A DNA stretch of 63,260 nt from JAWUVP01 sp034112285 (GCA_034112285.1 JAWUVP010000083.1:1-63260); one strand, 5' to 3'. Shown: positions 1 to 9,581, counted from the stretch's first letter. The notes: generated from the sequence alone by a model not told the origin. A program made the numbers and translations.

Positions 1-110
1 TGATCTTGTAATGGAATAAACAAATACGCAATAATACCTGCGGCAACAATTAGCAAAGCCAACATGGTGGCCATTACTGGATTACGAATTGAAATGCCAG
101 GTATCGTCAT
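1..110 (-). CDS. RND-family efflux transporter, inner-membrane subunit (N-terminal fragment)
   Basis: Only the first ~36 codons lie in the window; the gene continues past position 1. The reverse strand from the ATG at 110 reads MTIPGISIRNPVMATML and continues as a hydrophobic first membrane segment ending in YLFIPLQD. The opening I-S-I-R-N-P-V-M-A-T-M is characteristic of the N-terminus of AcrB/MdtB-type proton-driven RND pumps, where a short cytoplasmic helix precedes TM1. It lies 20 bp downstream of the adaptor gene on the same strand, the usual adaptor-pump order, so the two probably form one tripartite export system. Substrate cannot be inferred from this fragment. Confidence 0.8.
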   Translation of the reverse strand, partial: MTIPGISIRNPVMATMLALLIVAAGIIAYLFIPLQD

Positions 111-130
111 AGCTTTAGACTCCTTGTCGC

Positions 131-1306
131 TTATTTGCTGCTAGTATTTTTGGGGGTAGCTTTGGCAGGCTGTTTGCTGGCCTTTTTTACAGATGGTTTC
201 GGCAATTGCTCTACCGACTGTGGCGTTTGTATAGAAACTGCCGCACCGGGTGATAAATAATGCGCGCCGTGCGTGACAATTTTATCGCCGTCTTTAATAT
301 TGGCGGTAACGGCTGCATAGCCTTGTTGTTCTTCGACGATAGTGGCATCATGGCGGATGGCTTTGCCATCTTTTACGGTAAAGAGCAAAGTGCCATCACC
401 GCGTAAAACTAAGCTCTCTACAGGAACAATATATACAGAATTGCTTTTTTCTAGATAGACACTGCCGTTGATACTAGCCCCTGACTTCCATAAATTATCG
501 CTGTTAAAAGTAACAATGACATCGACTGTTCTATTGTCAGGGTTAATTGATGGCGTCACTGCAGTGATTTGCCCCACATATTCTTTACCTGGCGTTGCGG
601 GTGACAAGAGGTGTACGCGTTGCCCAACTTTCAAATCATTGGCTTTGGTTTGCGAAAATGATAAGCGAGCTTGGAGTAAACTATGGTCAATCAGTTGAAA
701 CATCGTTGCGCCCTGGGTGACGTAATCACCTTCAGAAATCAACACTTTTTGCACGTGACCATTTATGGGTGAACGTATAATCGTATCTTGCAGCAAATTT
801 TCAGCCTGCAATAAATTTTGATTAGCTTCATTTACTTCAGCTTTTGCAACCTGTGCTGATGCTTCTACCTGGGCGGCTTTTAGTTTTGATACTACGTGTT
901 TTTTTAGCAACAGAGTCGTGCTTTTCGCCTCTAGTTGTTTCTCTGTTAACCTAGCGCGTGCAGACTTTACTTTAGCCAGGGCTTGCAAGTAGGCAATACG
1001 TTGTTTGCTATTATCCATGGTTGCTAAAATTTGCTTGGCGCGCACAGCCTGACCATCATAAGCATTAACTTGGGTTATGCGTCCATTTGTTGTGGCTTTA
1101 ATGCTAGGTCGAGTGATGGGGACTAAAGAACCAGATGATTTGTATTTCACTTGTAATTTTTGCGACTTAGCAGTAATGACCGACACCGATGTTTTTTGTG
1201 AAGCGGCTTTCTTTTTAGCCTTTTTACTACAGCTCGTTAAGCCGCCACTGCCTAAAACTAGAACGCTTGCAAAACATAAAGTGATAAGAGAAGAGTGAAC
1301 GCGCAT
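131..1306 (-). CDS. RND efflux periplasmic adaptor (membrane fusion protein), lipoprotein
   Basis: A 391-residue adaptor linking an RND pump to an outer-membrane channel. The N-terminus has a hydrophobic signal ending in a lipobox-like L-T-S-C near residue 26, so the mature protein is probably lipid-anchored in the periplasmic leaflet. Then come a barrel-sandwich (lipoyl-like) half with ATTNGRITQVNAYDGQAV, a long alpha-helical hairpin rich in A, K and Q (about residues 100-165), and the second lipoyl half with TIIRSPINGHVQKVLISEGD. A beta-barrel and membrane-proximal domain follow (GQITAVTPSINPDNRTVDV). This order and length are standard for the HlyD/AcrA group. The C-terminus is a low-complexity K/P/S-rich tail. 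It precedes the pump gene in the same operon. Confidence 0.9.
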   Translation of the reverse strand: MRVHSSLITLCFASVLVLGSGGLTSCSKKAKKKAASQKTSVSVITAKSQKLQVKYKSSGSLVPITRPSIKATTNGRITQVNAYDGQAVRAKQILATMDNSKQRIAYLQALAKVKSARARLTEKQLEAKSTTLLLKKHVVSKLKAAQVEASAQVAKAEVNEANQNLLQAENLLQDTIIRSPINGHVQKVLISEGDYVTQGATMFQLIDHSLLQARLSFSQTKANDLKVGQRVHLLSPATPGKEYVGQITAVTPSINPDNRTVDVIVTFNSDNLWKSGASINGSVYLEKSNSVYIVPVESLVLRGDGTLLFTVKDGKAIRHDATIVEEQQGYAAVTANIKDGDKIVTHGAHYLSPGAAVSIQTPQSVEQLPKPSVKKASKQPAKATPKNTSSK

Positions 1307-1446
1307 AATTTGACCATCCTGGTGTTAACGAATTGATTTAATACTAATGCAATTAACCCCAGAACACAATGATTTTTAAGGGAAAATTCCTCTGGTTGGC
1401 TGCACGCATATTTGTTAACATCCTTATAACTATTTTAAGGTATCAC

Positions 1447-3171
1447 ATGGCAAAAATCACTTCACGTACAATTAATCTCGAATCACATTTTGAGCCCAAC
1501 TTGCACCCATTGTTAGAGCGTATTTATTTAGCGCGAGGCATCAATCAGCCTGGCGAGCTGGAGCGCGATCTGGCCAAGCTACTGCCTTTTACCGAGCTGA
1601 TGGGTATTGCCACAGCCTGCGAAGTTTTAACGCAGGCTATTATAGAAGGTCAACATATAATGATTATTGGCGATTACGACGCCGATGGGGCAACCAGCAC
1701 CACGCTGGCCGTGCGGGTATTGCGTGAATTTGGCGCCGCCGAAGTCAGTTATTTAGTGCCAAACCGCTTTGAATATGGTTATGGCTTAACCCCTGAAATT
1801 GTCGCCGTAGCAGCTGAGCGTAAGCCAGATATATTGCTCACGGTCGATAACGGTATCGCCAGCATTGCAGGCGTGGCGGCAGCGAATGCACTCAATATAA
1901 AAGTCGTGGTCACCGATCACCATTTAGCCGGCGATGAACTTCCCGCTGCCGCAGCAATTGTAAACCCTAACCAGCCAGGAGATAGCTTTGCTTCCAAAGC
2001 ATTGGCGGGCGTAGGCGTTTGCTTTTATGTCATGCTGGCCCTGCGTCGTGAATTGATTGCGCAAGATTATTTTACCCAGCATAACTTGCCGGTACCTAAA
2101 CTGGCTAAATATCTCGATATCGTTGCCCTGGGCACGGTGGCTGACGTTGTTCCCTTAGATAAAAACAACCGTATTTTGGTACACCAAGGTTTGCATCGCA
2201 TACGTGCCGGACATTGCGTGCCGGGCATTAAAGCAATCTTAACCGTGGCAAAACGTGATATTACCCAGCTAACCTCAGCAGACTTAGGCTTTGCCATTGG
2301 CCCGCGTTTAAATGCCGCAGGTCGATTAGATGATATGAGCCTAGGTATAGAGTGTTTACTCACCGATGACGAGCCCACCGCCATGCGTTTGGCGCAAGAG
2401 CTTAACGACTTAAATGTCGAACGCCGTGAAATTGAGCAAGGCATGCAACAAGAAGCTTTGAAAAGCTTGGCCGATTTAAAACTCGATGCCAGCGCCATGC
2501 CCTATGGTTTATGTTTGTTTGATGCAACCTGGCATCAAGGTGTGATTGGTATTTTAGCCTCACGAATAAAAGATAAGTATCACCGGCCGGTTATTGTTTT
2601 TGCCGATGCAGGTGGGGGCACCATTAAAGGCTCGGCACGCTCAGTGCGTGGCGTACATATTCGAGATGTTTTAGATGCGATAGCCAAGCGCAACCCCGAC
2701 TTGATTAGTAAATTTGGCGGCCATGCTATGGCCGCCGGCCTTAGCTTTCAGCGGGCTGATTATAAAACCTTCACCACCGCTTTTGATGAAGAAGTACGCA
2801 AACATTTAACCGCTGAAGACTTGCAAGGTGAAGTGTATACCGATGGTGAATTAAGCCATAACGATTTTAATCTAGGCATGGCAGAGTTATTACGTGATGC
2901 CGGCCCATGGGGGCAAGCTTTTCCTGAACCTGTTTTTTATGGTGAATTTATTTTGCATGAGCAGCGTATTGTGGGACAAAACCATTTGCGTTTAAAAGTG
3001 CAATTACCAGAAGGCAAAAAAGTTTATACCGGCATTAAATTTAATATTGATTTAAAGCAATGGCCCAATCACCGCGCGCAAAAAGTTAATTTAGCCTACA
3101 AACTCGATATTAATGAATATAATAACGTTCGTAGTTTACAGCTAATGGTTGAGCACATCGAAGCCTTATGA
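1447..3171 (+). CDS. recJ: Single-stranded-DNA-specific 5'-3' exonuclease RecJ
   Basis: RecJ degrades 5'-ended single-stranded DNA in recombination and mismatch repair. The product is 574 residues from the ATG at 1447, close to the E. coli length (577). DHH-family metal motifs are present in order: DYDADGATST, LTVDNGI, VVTDHHL and DIVALGTVADVVPL; the DHHA1 part has FGGHAMAAGLS. An in-frame ATG at 1369 would add 26 hydrophobic residues that do not belong to the family; 1447 has an AAGG just upstream and starts at the conserved N-terminus. The stop overlaps the dusA start as ATGA, indicating translational coupling. Confidence 0.95.
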   Translation: MAKITSRTINLESHFEPNLHPLLERIYLARGINQPGELERDLAKLLPFTELMGIATACEVLTQAIIEGQHIMIIGDYDADGATSTTLAVRVLREFGAAEVSYLVPNRFEYGYGLTPEIVAVAAERKPDILLTVDNGIASIAGVAAANALNIKVVVTDHHLAGDELPAAAAIVNPNQPGDSFASKALAGVGVCFYVMLALRRELIAQDYFTQHNLPVPKLAKYLDIVALGTVADVVPLDKNNRILVHQGLHRIRAGHCVPGIKAILTVAKRDITQLTSADLGFAIGPRLNAAGRLDDMSLGIECLLTDDEPTAMRLAQELNDLNVERREIEQGMQQEALKSLADLKLDASAMPYGLCLFDATWHQGVIGILASRIKDKYHRPVIVFADAGGGTIKGSARSVRGVHIRDVLDAIAKRNPDLISKFGGHAMAAGLSFQRADYKTFTTAFDEEVRKHLTAEDLQGEVYTDGELSHNDFNLGMAELLRDAGPWGQAFPEPVFYGEFILHEQRIVGQNHLRLKVQLPEGKKVYTGIKFNIDLKQWPNHRAQKVNLAYKLDINEYNNVRSLQLMVEHIEAL

Positions 3172-4139
3172 GTCATCGCGCACGAAAAATCTCTATCGCC
3201 CCCATGATGGATTGGACTGACCGCCATTGTCGTTATTTTTTGCGTTTAATTTCCAAACACAGTTATTTGTATACTGAAATGGTAAATGCCAAAGCGATTG
3301 TGCACGGTAAGGCTTTGCATTTATTAAACTATAATCCAGAAGAACACCCGCTAGCTTTGCAGCTAGGCGGGAATGAACCTGAAGTGTTAGCCGCTGCCAG
3401 CATTGAAGCAGAAAAATTGGGTTATGATGAAATCAACCTCAATGTCGGTTGCCCTAGCGATCGGGTACAAAGTGGTTTTTTTGGTGCGTGCTTAATGCAA
3501 AAACCCGACTTGGTGCGTGACTGCATTGCTGCCACGCAAGCCGCCGTTTCTATTCCGGTAACGGTAAAATGTCGTATTGGTATTGACCGTGAAGAATCCT
3601 ATGACTTTTTACAAAATTTTGTTAGCACGGTGGCGCAAAGTGGCTGCAACACCTTTATTGTTCATGCGCGAAATGCCTGGTTAAAAGGCTTAAGTCCCAA
3701 AGAAAACCGCAATATTCCCCCACTGCGCTACGATATTGTCTATCAATTAAAACAAGAGTTTCCTGCGTTAGAAATCATTATTAATGGTGGCATTAAAACC
3801 TACGCCGATATAGATGAGCATTTACAGCATGTCGATGGGGTAATGCTGGGACGTGAAGCCTACCATAACCCTTATATTCTAGCGCAAATAGACCATCGCT
3901 ATTACTCAACTGAGGCGCCAACACTTTCGCGCTTTGATATAGCTGAACGCATGTTGGCCTATATTGATGCGCAGCGTGAAAAAGATATTTCATTGCATCA
4001 CATCACCAGGCATATGCTAGGTTTGTTTCATGCTGAACCCGGGGCGCGCCAATGGCGACGCTACTTAACCGAAAACTCTACTAAGCCAGGTGCAGGCAGG
4101 CAAATTGTTGAAGCCGCATTAGCATTAATTCATAGGTAA
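3168..4139 (+). CDS. dusA: tRNA-dihydrouridine(20/20a) synthase DusA
   Basis: A flavin-dependent enzyme that reduces uridine at positions 20/20a of the tRNA D-loop. It is 323 residues, a normal Dus length. The N-terminal APMMDWTDRHCRYF signature identifies the DusA subgroup. The catalytic cysteine lies in NVGCPSDRVQ, and FMN-phosphate contacts are suggested by NGGIKTYAD and DGVMLGREAYHNP near residues 205-235. The start overlaps the recJ stop by 4 bp (ATGA), so the two are co-translated. Confidence 0.96.
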   Translation: MSHRARKISIAPMMDWTDRHCRYFLRLISKHSYLYTEMVNAKAIVHGKALHLLNYNPEEHPLALQLGGNEPEVLAAASIEAEKLGYDEINLNVGCPSDRVQSGFFGACLMQKPDLVRDCIAATQAAVSIPVTVKCRIGIDREESYDFLQNFVSTVAQSGCNTFIVHARNAWLKGLSPKENRNIPPLRYDIVYQLKQEFPALEIIINGGIKTYADIDEHLQHVDGVMLGREAYHNPYILAQIDHRYYSTEAPTLSRFDIAERMLAYIDAQREKDISLHHITRHMLGLFHAEPGARQWRRYLTENSTKPGAGRQIVEAALALIHR

Positions 4140-4145
4140 ATATTT

Positions 4146-5063
4146 ATGTCCGTTCATACCACTTTAACCACCGAGCAAGTTAACACTTGGTTGCAACTTT
4201 TTTCTATTGGTGAGTTAACTCAGTTTGAAGGAATTAGTGCCGGCATCACCAATACGATTTATAAAGTCGATACCGAGCAAGGTGAATATGTACTTACGTT
4301 GTTTGAACATTTGTCCGCCAATGAGCTGCCTTTTTTTATTGAATTACAAAAACAATTAGTGGCCAAACAGGTAGTGTGTCCCGGCATTATTCACACTATT
4401 GATGGACAATACATACAGACTTTGCGCAACAAGCCAACCATGCTGAGTGAGTTTTTGCCGGGGCAAACTTTAACAACCGCGAATGCCAAACAATGCCAAG
4501 CGTTAGGCGTTGCGTTGGCGCAGCTGCATACCGTCACTGAATCGTTCACCTTAACACGGCATAACCCCTTTGATTTTGCATGGCATGAACAGTGTGCTGC
4601 GCAAGTTTTTCCACGGCTTAATGATAGCCAACAAACCCTTTTGCAAAATGAATTACAGCACCAGCAGCAACAAGATTACAGCAGTTTACGCACGGGCATC
4701 TGTCACATGGATTTATTTATGGACAATGTGTTGTTTACGGGTGATGATTTAAGTGGCATTTTAGATTTCTATTATGCCTGCAATAATTTTTACGCGCTAG
4801 ATTTAGCCACGGCCATGTGCGCGTGGTCCATCACGCCTGACGGCATTAATCTCGGCAAGGGCGAATATGTACTCGTTGCCTATCAACAGAGCCGGGCATT
4901 AGAGTTGGATGAAATGCAGGAGTTAAAAAACTTGCAGCGCTATACCTCGCTACATTTCTGGCTGATGCGGTTACATGACAAATTGTTGGTGCCCGCACAA
5001 AAAAATGTGACCGTAAAACCACCAGAAGAAATGCAAGCGCTACTTGAGTTGCTTAGGCGGTAA
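4146..5063 (+). CDS. thrB: Homoserine kinase, APH-fold type (ThrB)
   Basis: Phosphorylates L-homoserine in threonine biosynthesis. The 305-residue protein belongs to the aminoglycoside-phosphotransferase-like homoserine kinases, not the GHMP ThrB of E. coli. Evidence: the N-terminal ISAGITNTIYKV and YVLTLFEH, the catalytic loop HMDLFMDNVLF around residue 187, and the metal-binding GILDFYYACNNFYALDLA. It begins 6 bp after dusA. Its 3' end overlaps that of convergent nagA by 11 bp, leaving no room for a separate terminator between them. Confidence 0.88.
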   Translation: MSVHTTLTTEQVNTWLQLFSIGELTQFEGISAGITNTIYKVDTEQGEYVLTLFEHLSANELPFFIELQKQLVAKQVVCPGIIHTIDGQYIQTLRNKPTMLSEFLPGQTLTTANAKQCQALGVALAQLHTVTESFTLTRHNPFDFAWHEQCAAQVFPRLNDSQQTLLQNELQHQQQQDYSSLRTGICHMDLFMDNVLFTGDDLSGILDFYYACNNFYALDLATAMCAWSITPDGINLGKGEYVLVAYQQSRALELDEMQELKNLQRYTSLHFWLMRLHDKLLVPAQKNVTVKPPEEMQALLELLRR

Positions 5064-6141
5064 TAACGTCGATTACCTTTGCTTGCGCGTTTAATATCAC
5101 CGCGCCACGGGTAGCAACCCCCAATTGGGTGGCCGGGTTTTTACTGGTCATCGCTACAATATCATTCCAAGAACAGTCTGTTGCCGCCATTGTATAGTGA
5201 ATGGCTTCAGGTAACGTGACCACGCTACCGGCTAAGGTGCCATCGGGTAAACGTACGGTTTTATTTTTTACTGCAATGGCTTGTCCACCCAGTTCATATT
5301 CACCATCGGGCATACATTGTGCGCGCGTGGCATCGGTCACTAAAATAAGTTTTTCAGCGGTTTTCATTTGATAACTAAGGTCAATGATTGACGGCGATAA
5401 ATGTTTGTTGTCGCAAATCAATTCGGCATACACTTCTTTACGTAGCAAAAGGGCGGTTACCGCACCTGGCCGGCGATGGTGAATACCTTGCATGGCGTTA
5501 AATAAATGCGTTGCGTGGGTAATTCCCGCATCAATGCTCGCATTAGTTTGCTGGTAGTTAGCGGCACTGTGGCCAAACGAGGCTATCACGTTGGTGTCAC
5601 GTAAGAATTGAATGAATTCAATTGCACCTTGATGCTCAGGCGCTAGGGTCACCATTTTAATAATATTATTGCTGGCTGCTTGCCATTGCTTAAATAACGC
5701 AATGTCGGGGGGAATAATCAATTCACGGCGCTGTGCACCGGTAAACTCTGGTGCGAGAAAAGGCCCCTCTAAATGCGCTCCGAGTACTGTTGCGCCATGG
5801 GTTTGTTGCGCAGAAAATTCACTGATATTAATTAATACTTTTTCAATCTCATCAATGGGCGCCGTCATGGTGGTAGCCAAAAAACCGGTGGTGCCTTGTT
5901 TGAGTAAGGAGTCGGCGATAATTTGTAGGGCTTCTGGTGTGCCATCCATCACGTCAGCACCACAACTGCCATGGATATGCATATCAATCATGCCTGGAAT
6001 AATATGATGGTCGGCAGGGTAGCTACGTGCGTTTTCATTCGAATTTATTAATTCAATACCGTGCGTATTAATTGATAACAAAGCATCGGCATGCGATGTG
6101 CTGCCATCATGATAAGTTGGGCCGTCAATAATCGTAGGCAT
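5053..6141 (-). CDS. nagA: N-acetylglucosamine-6-phosphate deacetylase NagA
   Basis: Removes acetate from GlcNAc-6-phosphate to give glucosamine-6-phosphate. The 362-residue amidohydrolase TIM barrel shows the expected metal and substrate sites: IDMHIHGSCGADVMDG near the start, LGAHLEGPFLAPEF with the metal-ligand Glu, FGHSAANY and THATHLFNAM with ligand histidines, and LVTDATRAQ with the catalytic Asp. It is the last gene of a four-gene minus-strand operon with the transporter, the kinase and a SIS-domain deaminase, which together give GlcNAc import and conversion to fructose-6-phosphate. Confidence 0.95.
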   Translation of the reverse strand: MPTIIDGPTYHDGSTSHADALLSINTHGIELINSNENARSYPADHHIIPGMIDMHIHGSCGADVMDGTPEALQIIADSLLKQGTTGFLATTMTAPIDEIEKVLINISEFSAQQTHGATVLGAHLEGPFLAPEFTGAQRRELIIPPDIALFKQWQAASNNIIKMVTLAPEHQGAIEFIQFLRDTNVIASFGHSAANYQQTNASIDAGITHATHLFNAMQGIHHRRPGAVTALLLRKEVYAELICDNKHLSPSIIDLSYQMKTAEKLILVTDATRAQCMPDGEYELGGQAIAVKNKTVRLPDGTLAGSVVTLPEAIHYTMAATDCSWNDIVAMTSKNPATQLGVATRGAVILNAQAKVIDVITA

Positions 6142-6150
6142 TAAATATCC

Positions 6151-7191
6151 TTAATATGTTTCAGTGATTTTACGCAAATTTTCAGGATGATCAGGATTAA
6201 AACCACGTTGCACCGCCAATTGCGCCATCATAGGATAAAAGGCTTGTATGCAAGCTATAGGATCAAGCACCGAGTGTAGACTATTAGGTAGCGGTAAAAT
6301 ATATTTGGCGACATTGTGCTGGTTTAATTTATCTTTGGCGCAAGCGAGCAGGGTGTTGGCCTTAAGTTCTGTCATCTGTTGACAAAAAGCCACCAAGCCA
6401 GGCAGGGTCGCATCGGCTTGAGCTAAAAAGAATAACGGTAAGGTAGGTTTTGCCAACGCCATAGGCCCATGTTGGAATTCGGCGCTGCTGTAAGCTTCAG
6501 CATGAATATCGGCCGTTTCTTTAAATTTTAGCGCCGCTTCTTGCGCAACAGGAAAGCCATAACCCCGCGCTAACATAAAGGCCGAGCTTTGTGTGCTTAA
6601 TAATTCTTGCGCTACTGACCAATCACATTGGCTAGCTTGCTCTAATGTTTCTGGCAGATGCGGCAAGGCGCGTAATAAATCTTTATTGCCGCTGTAACTG
6701 GCAATTAATTGCGCTATAGCACTCAGCGATGCAATAAACGTTTTGCTGGCCGCAACGGCGTGCTCTGTGCCGGCATGCATCGGGATCACAAAATCTGCAA
6801 TATTGGCTAACACTGAATCGACGTTATTCACAATCGCCACGGTGGTTGCCCCACCTTCTTTGGCGGCTTGTAAGGCTGAGCAAATGTCCGGGCTAACACC
6901 GGATTGTGAAATACCAATGGCTAGCGCATCGCCAACGTGTAATTTAGTATGATACAAACTGTTAATTGACGGGGGTAGGGAAGCCGTGACTAAACCGGTT
7001 TGAGTGCTAAACAAATAATTGGCAAAATAGGCGGCATGATCGGAACTGCCACGCGCAATGGTGTAAACAAATTTAGGGGGCTTATTTTTTAAGCACTTAA
7101 CCAATTCTTTAATGACGCCCATATTTTCACAAAGTTGTTCATTAACCACTTCAGGGGCTTGCAATGCTTCTTGTTGCATTATGCTGGTCAT
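6151..7191 (-). CDS. Glucosamine-6-phosphate deaminase, SIS-domain type (NagB-II)
   Basis: 346 residues with two SIS (sugar isomerase) domains: the first has YTIARGSSDHAAYFANY and ISQSGVSPDICSAL, the second FMLARGYGFPVAQEAALK and AEAYSSAEFQHGPMAL. It lacks the glutamine-amidotransferase half of GlmS, and its place beside nagA and a GlcNAc kinase matches the NagB-II type described in Shewanella, a non-homologous replacement of classical NagB. It converts GlcN6P to fructose-6-phosphate plus ammonia. The ATG overlaps the upstream kinase stop (ATGA). An AgaS-like or other sugar-phosphate isomerase role is the main alternative. Confidence 0.85.
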   Translation of the reverse strand: MTSIMQQEALQAPEVVNEQLCENMGVIKELVKCLKNKPPKFVYTIARGSSDHAAYFANYLFSTQTGLVTASLPPSINSLYHTKLHVGDALAIGISQSGVSPDICSALQAAKEGGATTVAIVNNVDSVLANIADFVIPMHAGTEHAVAASKTFIASLSAIAQLIASYSGNKDLLRALPHLPETLEQASQCDWSVAQELLSTQSSAFMLARGYGFPVAQEAALKFKETADIHAEAYSSAEFQHGPMALAKPTLPLFFLAQADATLPGLVAFCQQMTELKANTLLACAKDKLNQHNVAKYILPLPNSLHSVLDPIACIQAFYPMMAQLAVQRGFNPDHPENLRKITETY

Positions 7192-8084
7192 AGTTTATTT
7201 TCCATTAAATTACGAATCATAAATACCGCGCCAACAGAGGCATCATGCGTGCGCTCTATTAGACGCGCTTGGAGTTTTTCGTCCAGCCATGGGCGCACGA
7301 AAGGCGCTATGCCACCAAACAGACTGATGGGAAGCTGCACGGTTTTGTCAATGGCACGTTTTTCCATCGCGGCGCCAACTTGGTCGATGGCAGCGGCAGA
7401 GCGACGAATTAATTGTAGTGCGTAAGGATCTTCTTGCTTAATGTGTTGAATCACAAATGGGGCTAATTTTGCAAACCCCGTTGAATTTGATGCGTTAGCA
7501 TAGGTGACCAATTCAATTAAATCTTCGTTAAAATGTTTGTGTACGGCTTCTAACATTGGAGTGGGTGCAATACGTCCATCGAGCCACTGCAACGTTAAGC
7601 TGGTCAATTGCAACCCTAACCAGCTGCCCCCTCCGATGTCATCGTGAGGAAAGCCCCAACCGCTAACTTGCACCGTTTCACCATGCTGGACTTGATAACC
7701 ATTTACGCCAGTACCAATAATAACGATACCGCCATCTTTATTGTTGTGCGCACCTAAGCAAGCAGCATAAGCATCTGACTCGAGCCGTATGCTCTTAAAC
7801 GGATGTGGGCGCGCTAAAAACCGCTCACGATCGGCCGGAACTTCCACGCCTGCTAAGGCTAAGCCCGCATGAAAATGAAAGTTTTTATCTTCCAATGCAA
7901 TGTTGCTATCGGCTAGCGCGGCACTAATGGCATTGTTGATTGAGTTCCAAGCTTTATCGGTGGATAAGCGAATGTTGGAGGGCCCACCCACGGCAGAGCC
8001 AATGGTTTTACCCGCTGAGTTTTCTATGTAGGCACGTGATTTTGTCCCGCCACCATCAATTCCAATATAAATATTCTCTGCCAT
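7188..8084 (-). CDS. N-acetylglucosamine kinase, BadF/BadG/BcrA/BcrD ATPase family
   Basis: Phosphorylates GlcNAc taken up as free sugar. The ASKHA-fold N-terminus IYIGIDGGGTKSRAYIEN carries the phosphate-1 loop, ALAGVEVPADRERF and VIIGTGVNGYQV follow, and the second half has GGGSWLGLQL and ISLFGGIAPFVRPWL. I start it at the ATG at 8084; a TTG one codon upstream is less likely. The stop overlaps the deaminase start by 4 bp, and the transporter stop lies 3 bp upstream, so the operon is fully coupled. The kinase replaces the phosphorylation a PTS would provide. The exact hexosamine preference is inferred from context. Confidence 0.87.
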   Translation of the reverse strand: MAENIYIGIDGGGTKSRAYIENSAGKTIGSAVGGPSNIRLSTDKAWNSINNAISAALADSNIALEDKNFHFHAGLALAGVEVPADRERFLARPHPFKSIRLESDAYAACLGAHNNKDGGIVIIGTGVNGYQVQHGETVQVSGWGFPHDDIGGGSWLGLQLTSLTLQWLDGRIAPTPMLEAVHKHFNEDLIELVTYANASNSTGFAKLAPFVIQHIKQEDPYALQLIRRSAAAIDQVGAAMEKRAIDKTVQLPISLFGGIAPFVRPWLDEKLQARLIERTHDASVGAVFMIRNLMENKL

Positions 8085-8087
8085 CAA

Positions 8088-9461
8088 TTAGCGCCCCGTT
8101 GTTGCAGTGAAATGATCTTCAATGTCTTCTAATGATTTGTTTTTAGTTTCAGGTAACGCATAAGCCGCGATTAAAAAATAGAAGAAGGTGAACATAGCGC
8201 AAATGCCAAAAGCACCGGCCAGGCCTAAGTGTTTAACCACAATCAAAAACACAGACGCTAACACGGCCGACACGGCCGAGTTGGCAAACAAACAAATGGC
8301 CATGCCTTTAGAACGAATACGGGTGGGGATTAATTCTGAAATGGCTAACCAAACGACCACGCCAGGTCCGATGGCATAAGAAACAATATAGAAAATAAAG
8401 CCACTCAACATTAAATAGCCTTCTGTTGGGCCATTGTGCCCAAAATAGCCGACTAAACCCAAAAACGATAAAGCTAACACTGTACAACCGCTACCTAACA
8501 TGAGCAAAGGCTTACGGCCAACTTTATCAATCAGCATTACCGCGATAATGGTAACAATCATATTCATTAAACCCACGCCCACGCTGCCTAGCATTGAGCC
8601 TAAGTTAGTGCTCATACCAGAATGTTTTAATATTAACGTGCCATATTGTAGCAGCGAATTAATGCCGGTGAGCTGGTTCAGGCAGGCGATGGCCAGCGCG
8701 ATTAATAAGGGCTTTATGTAACGTGCTTGCCAGACAGAGCTATTTTCTTTATGGGCAATTTTACCTTTGTCGTCCATGAGCTGCATGTTGTGTAAGTCTT
8801 TTTTAGCATCATGCTCATTGCGCGTGCGAAGTAAGGCTTTCAAAGCGGCTTGCGAATGATTTTTTAAAAACAGCCAGCGCGGTGATTCACTAATAATTAA
8901 TGCACCAAGAAAAAATAATATACCTGGCACCATCACGCACAAAAACATACCACGCCAGTTTTGGCTGGGGGCAAATAAAATGTTAATGCCGTAAGCAAGG
9001 ACAATACCCATGGTTAAAAACAATTGAAACAAGGTGACACTTTTGCCGCGAATCTCAGGTGGGGTGGTTTCTGCCAAATAAAGTGGGATAAGGATAATTT
9101 CCATGCCAATGCCGGCACCTTGAATAATTCGACCTAGTAAGACAGTGAAGAAATCATGCGCATTGACCAGTATCAATACCCCAGCAAGAAAAATGAGGCT
9201 GGAAGCTAAGATGCTTTTTTTGCGTCCAATATAATCGGCAATAGGGCCGGTAATTAAGGTAGCAAAAGCGCCACCGCCTAATACAGCACCGACAACAAGT
9301 GAGGTTTCGGCTGGCGTTAAGGAAATATCTTTATGCATGAATAATAGAGCACCCGCGATAACGCCAATATCGTAACCATACAAGAGGCCACCTAAACCGC
9401 CAAAAAACATCAGAAAGAGAATGTATTTACGTCGCTTATCAGAGAGAATGGAATTAGACAT
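8088..9461 (-). CDS. MFS sugar porter, probable N-acetylglucosamine importer
   Basis: 457-residue 12-helix transporter of the sugar porter (XylE/GalP-like) family. Hallmarks are GGLLYGYDIGVIAGAL in TM1, DYIGRKKS after TM2, the pair ESPRW and LFLKN at the central loop, NQLTGINSLLQY in TM7, DKVGRKPLL, and the C-terminal PETKNKSLEDIE. It is the first gene of the nag operon, which argues that it brings in GlcNAc (or a related hexosamine) for the kinase. No NagR/NagC-type regulator or PTS gene is nearby. Substrate is inferred from context only. Confidence 0.85.
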   Translation of the reverse strand: MSNSILSDKRRKYILFLMFFGGLGGLLYGYDIGVIAGALLFMHKDISLTPAETSLVVGAVLGGGAFATLITGPIADYIGRKKSILASSLIFLAGVLILVNAHDFFTVLLGRIIQGAGIGMEIILIPLYLAETTPPEIRGKSVTLFQLFLTMGIVLAYGINILFAPSQNWRGMFLCVMVPGILFFLGALIISESPRWLFLKNHSQAALKALLRTRNEHDAKKDLHNMQLMDDKGKIAHKENSSVWQARYIKPLLIALAIACLNQLTGINSLLQYGTLILKHSGMSTNLGSMLGSVGVGLMNMIVTIIAVMLIDKVGRKPLLMLGSGCTVLALSFLGLVGYFGHNGPTEGYLMLSGFIFYIVSYAIGPGVVVWLAISELIPTRIRSKGMAICLFANSAVSAVLASVFLIVVKHLGLAGAFGICAMFTFFYFLIAAYALPETKNKSLEDIEDHFTATTGR

Positions 9462-9552
9462 GCCGCTGTACCCTGTAGTTTATTCGCCAGGAATAATATA
9501 ACTTTTATGGGGAAATTACTAGGATAGATTTGTGATAATCCCGTGATCTTGG

Positions 9553-9581
9553 TTGACTTTACAGGCTTTTTTCCGTAAATT
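9553..9581 (+). promoter_or_regulatory. Predicted sigma70 promoter of the fadE operon
   Basis: TTGACT (9553-9558), 17-bp spacer, TAAATT (9576-9581) in the 235-bp divergent region between the nag operon and fadE. Predicted transcription start is about 9588, giving a leader of about 109 nt to the preferred fadE ATG. Found by eye only. Confidence 0.5.

Noticed and set aside
1369..1446. Upstream in-frame ATG for recJ
   Set aside because: Adds 26 hydrophobic residues absent from RecJ; 1447 gives the family length and has a Shine-Dalgarno-like AAGG.
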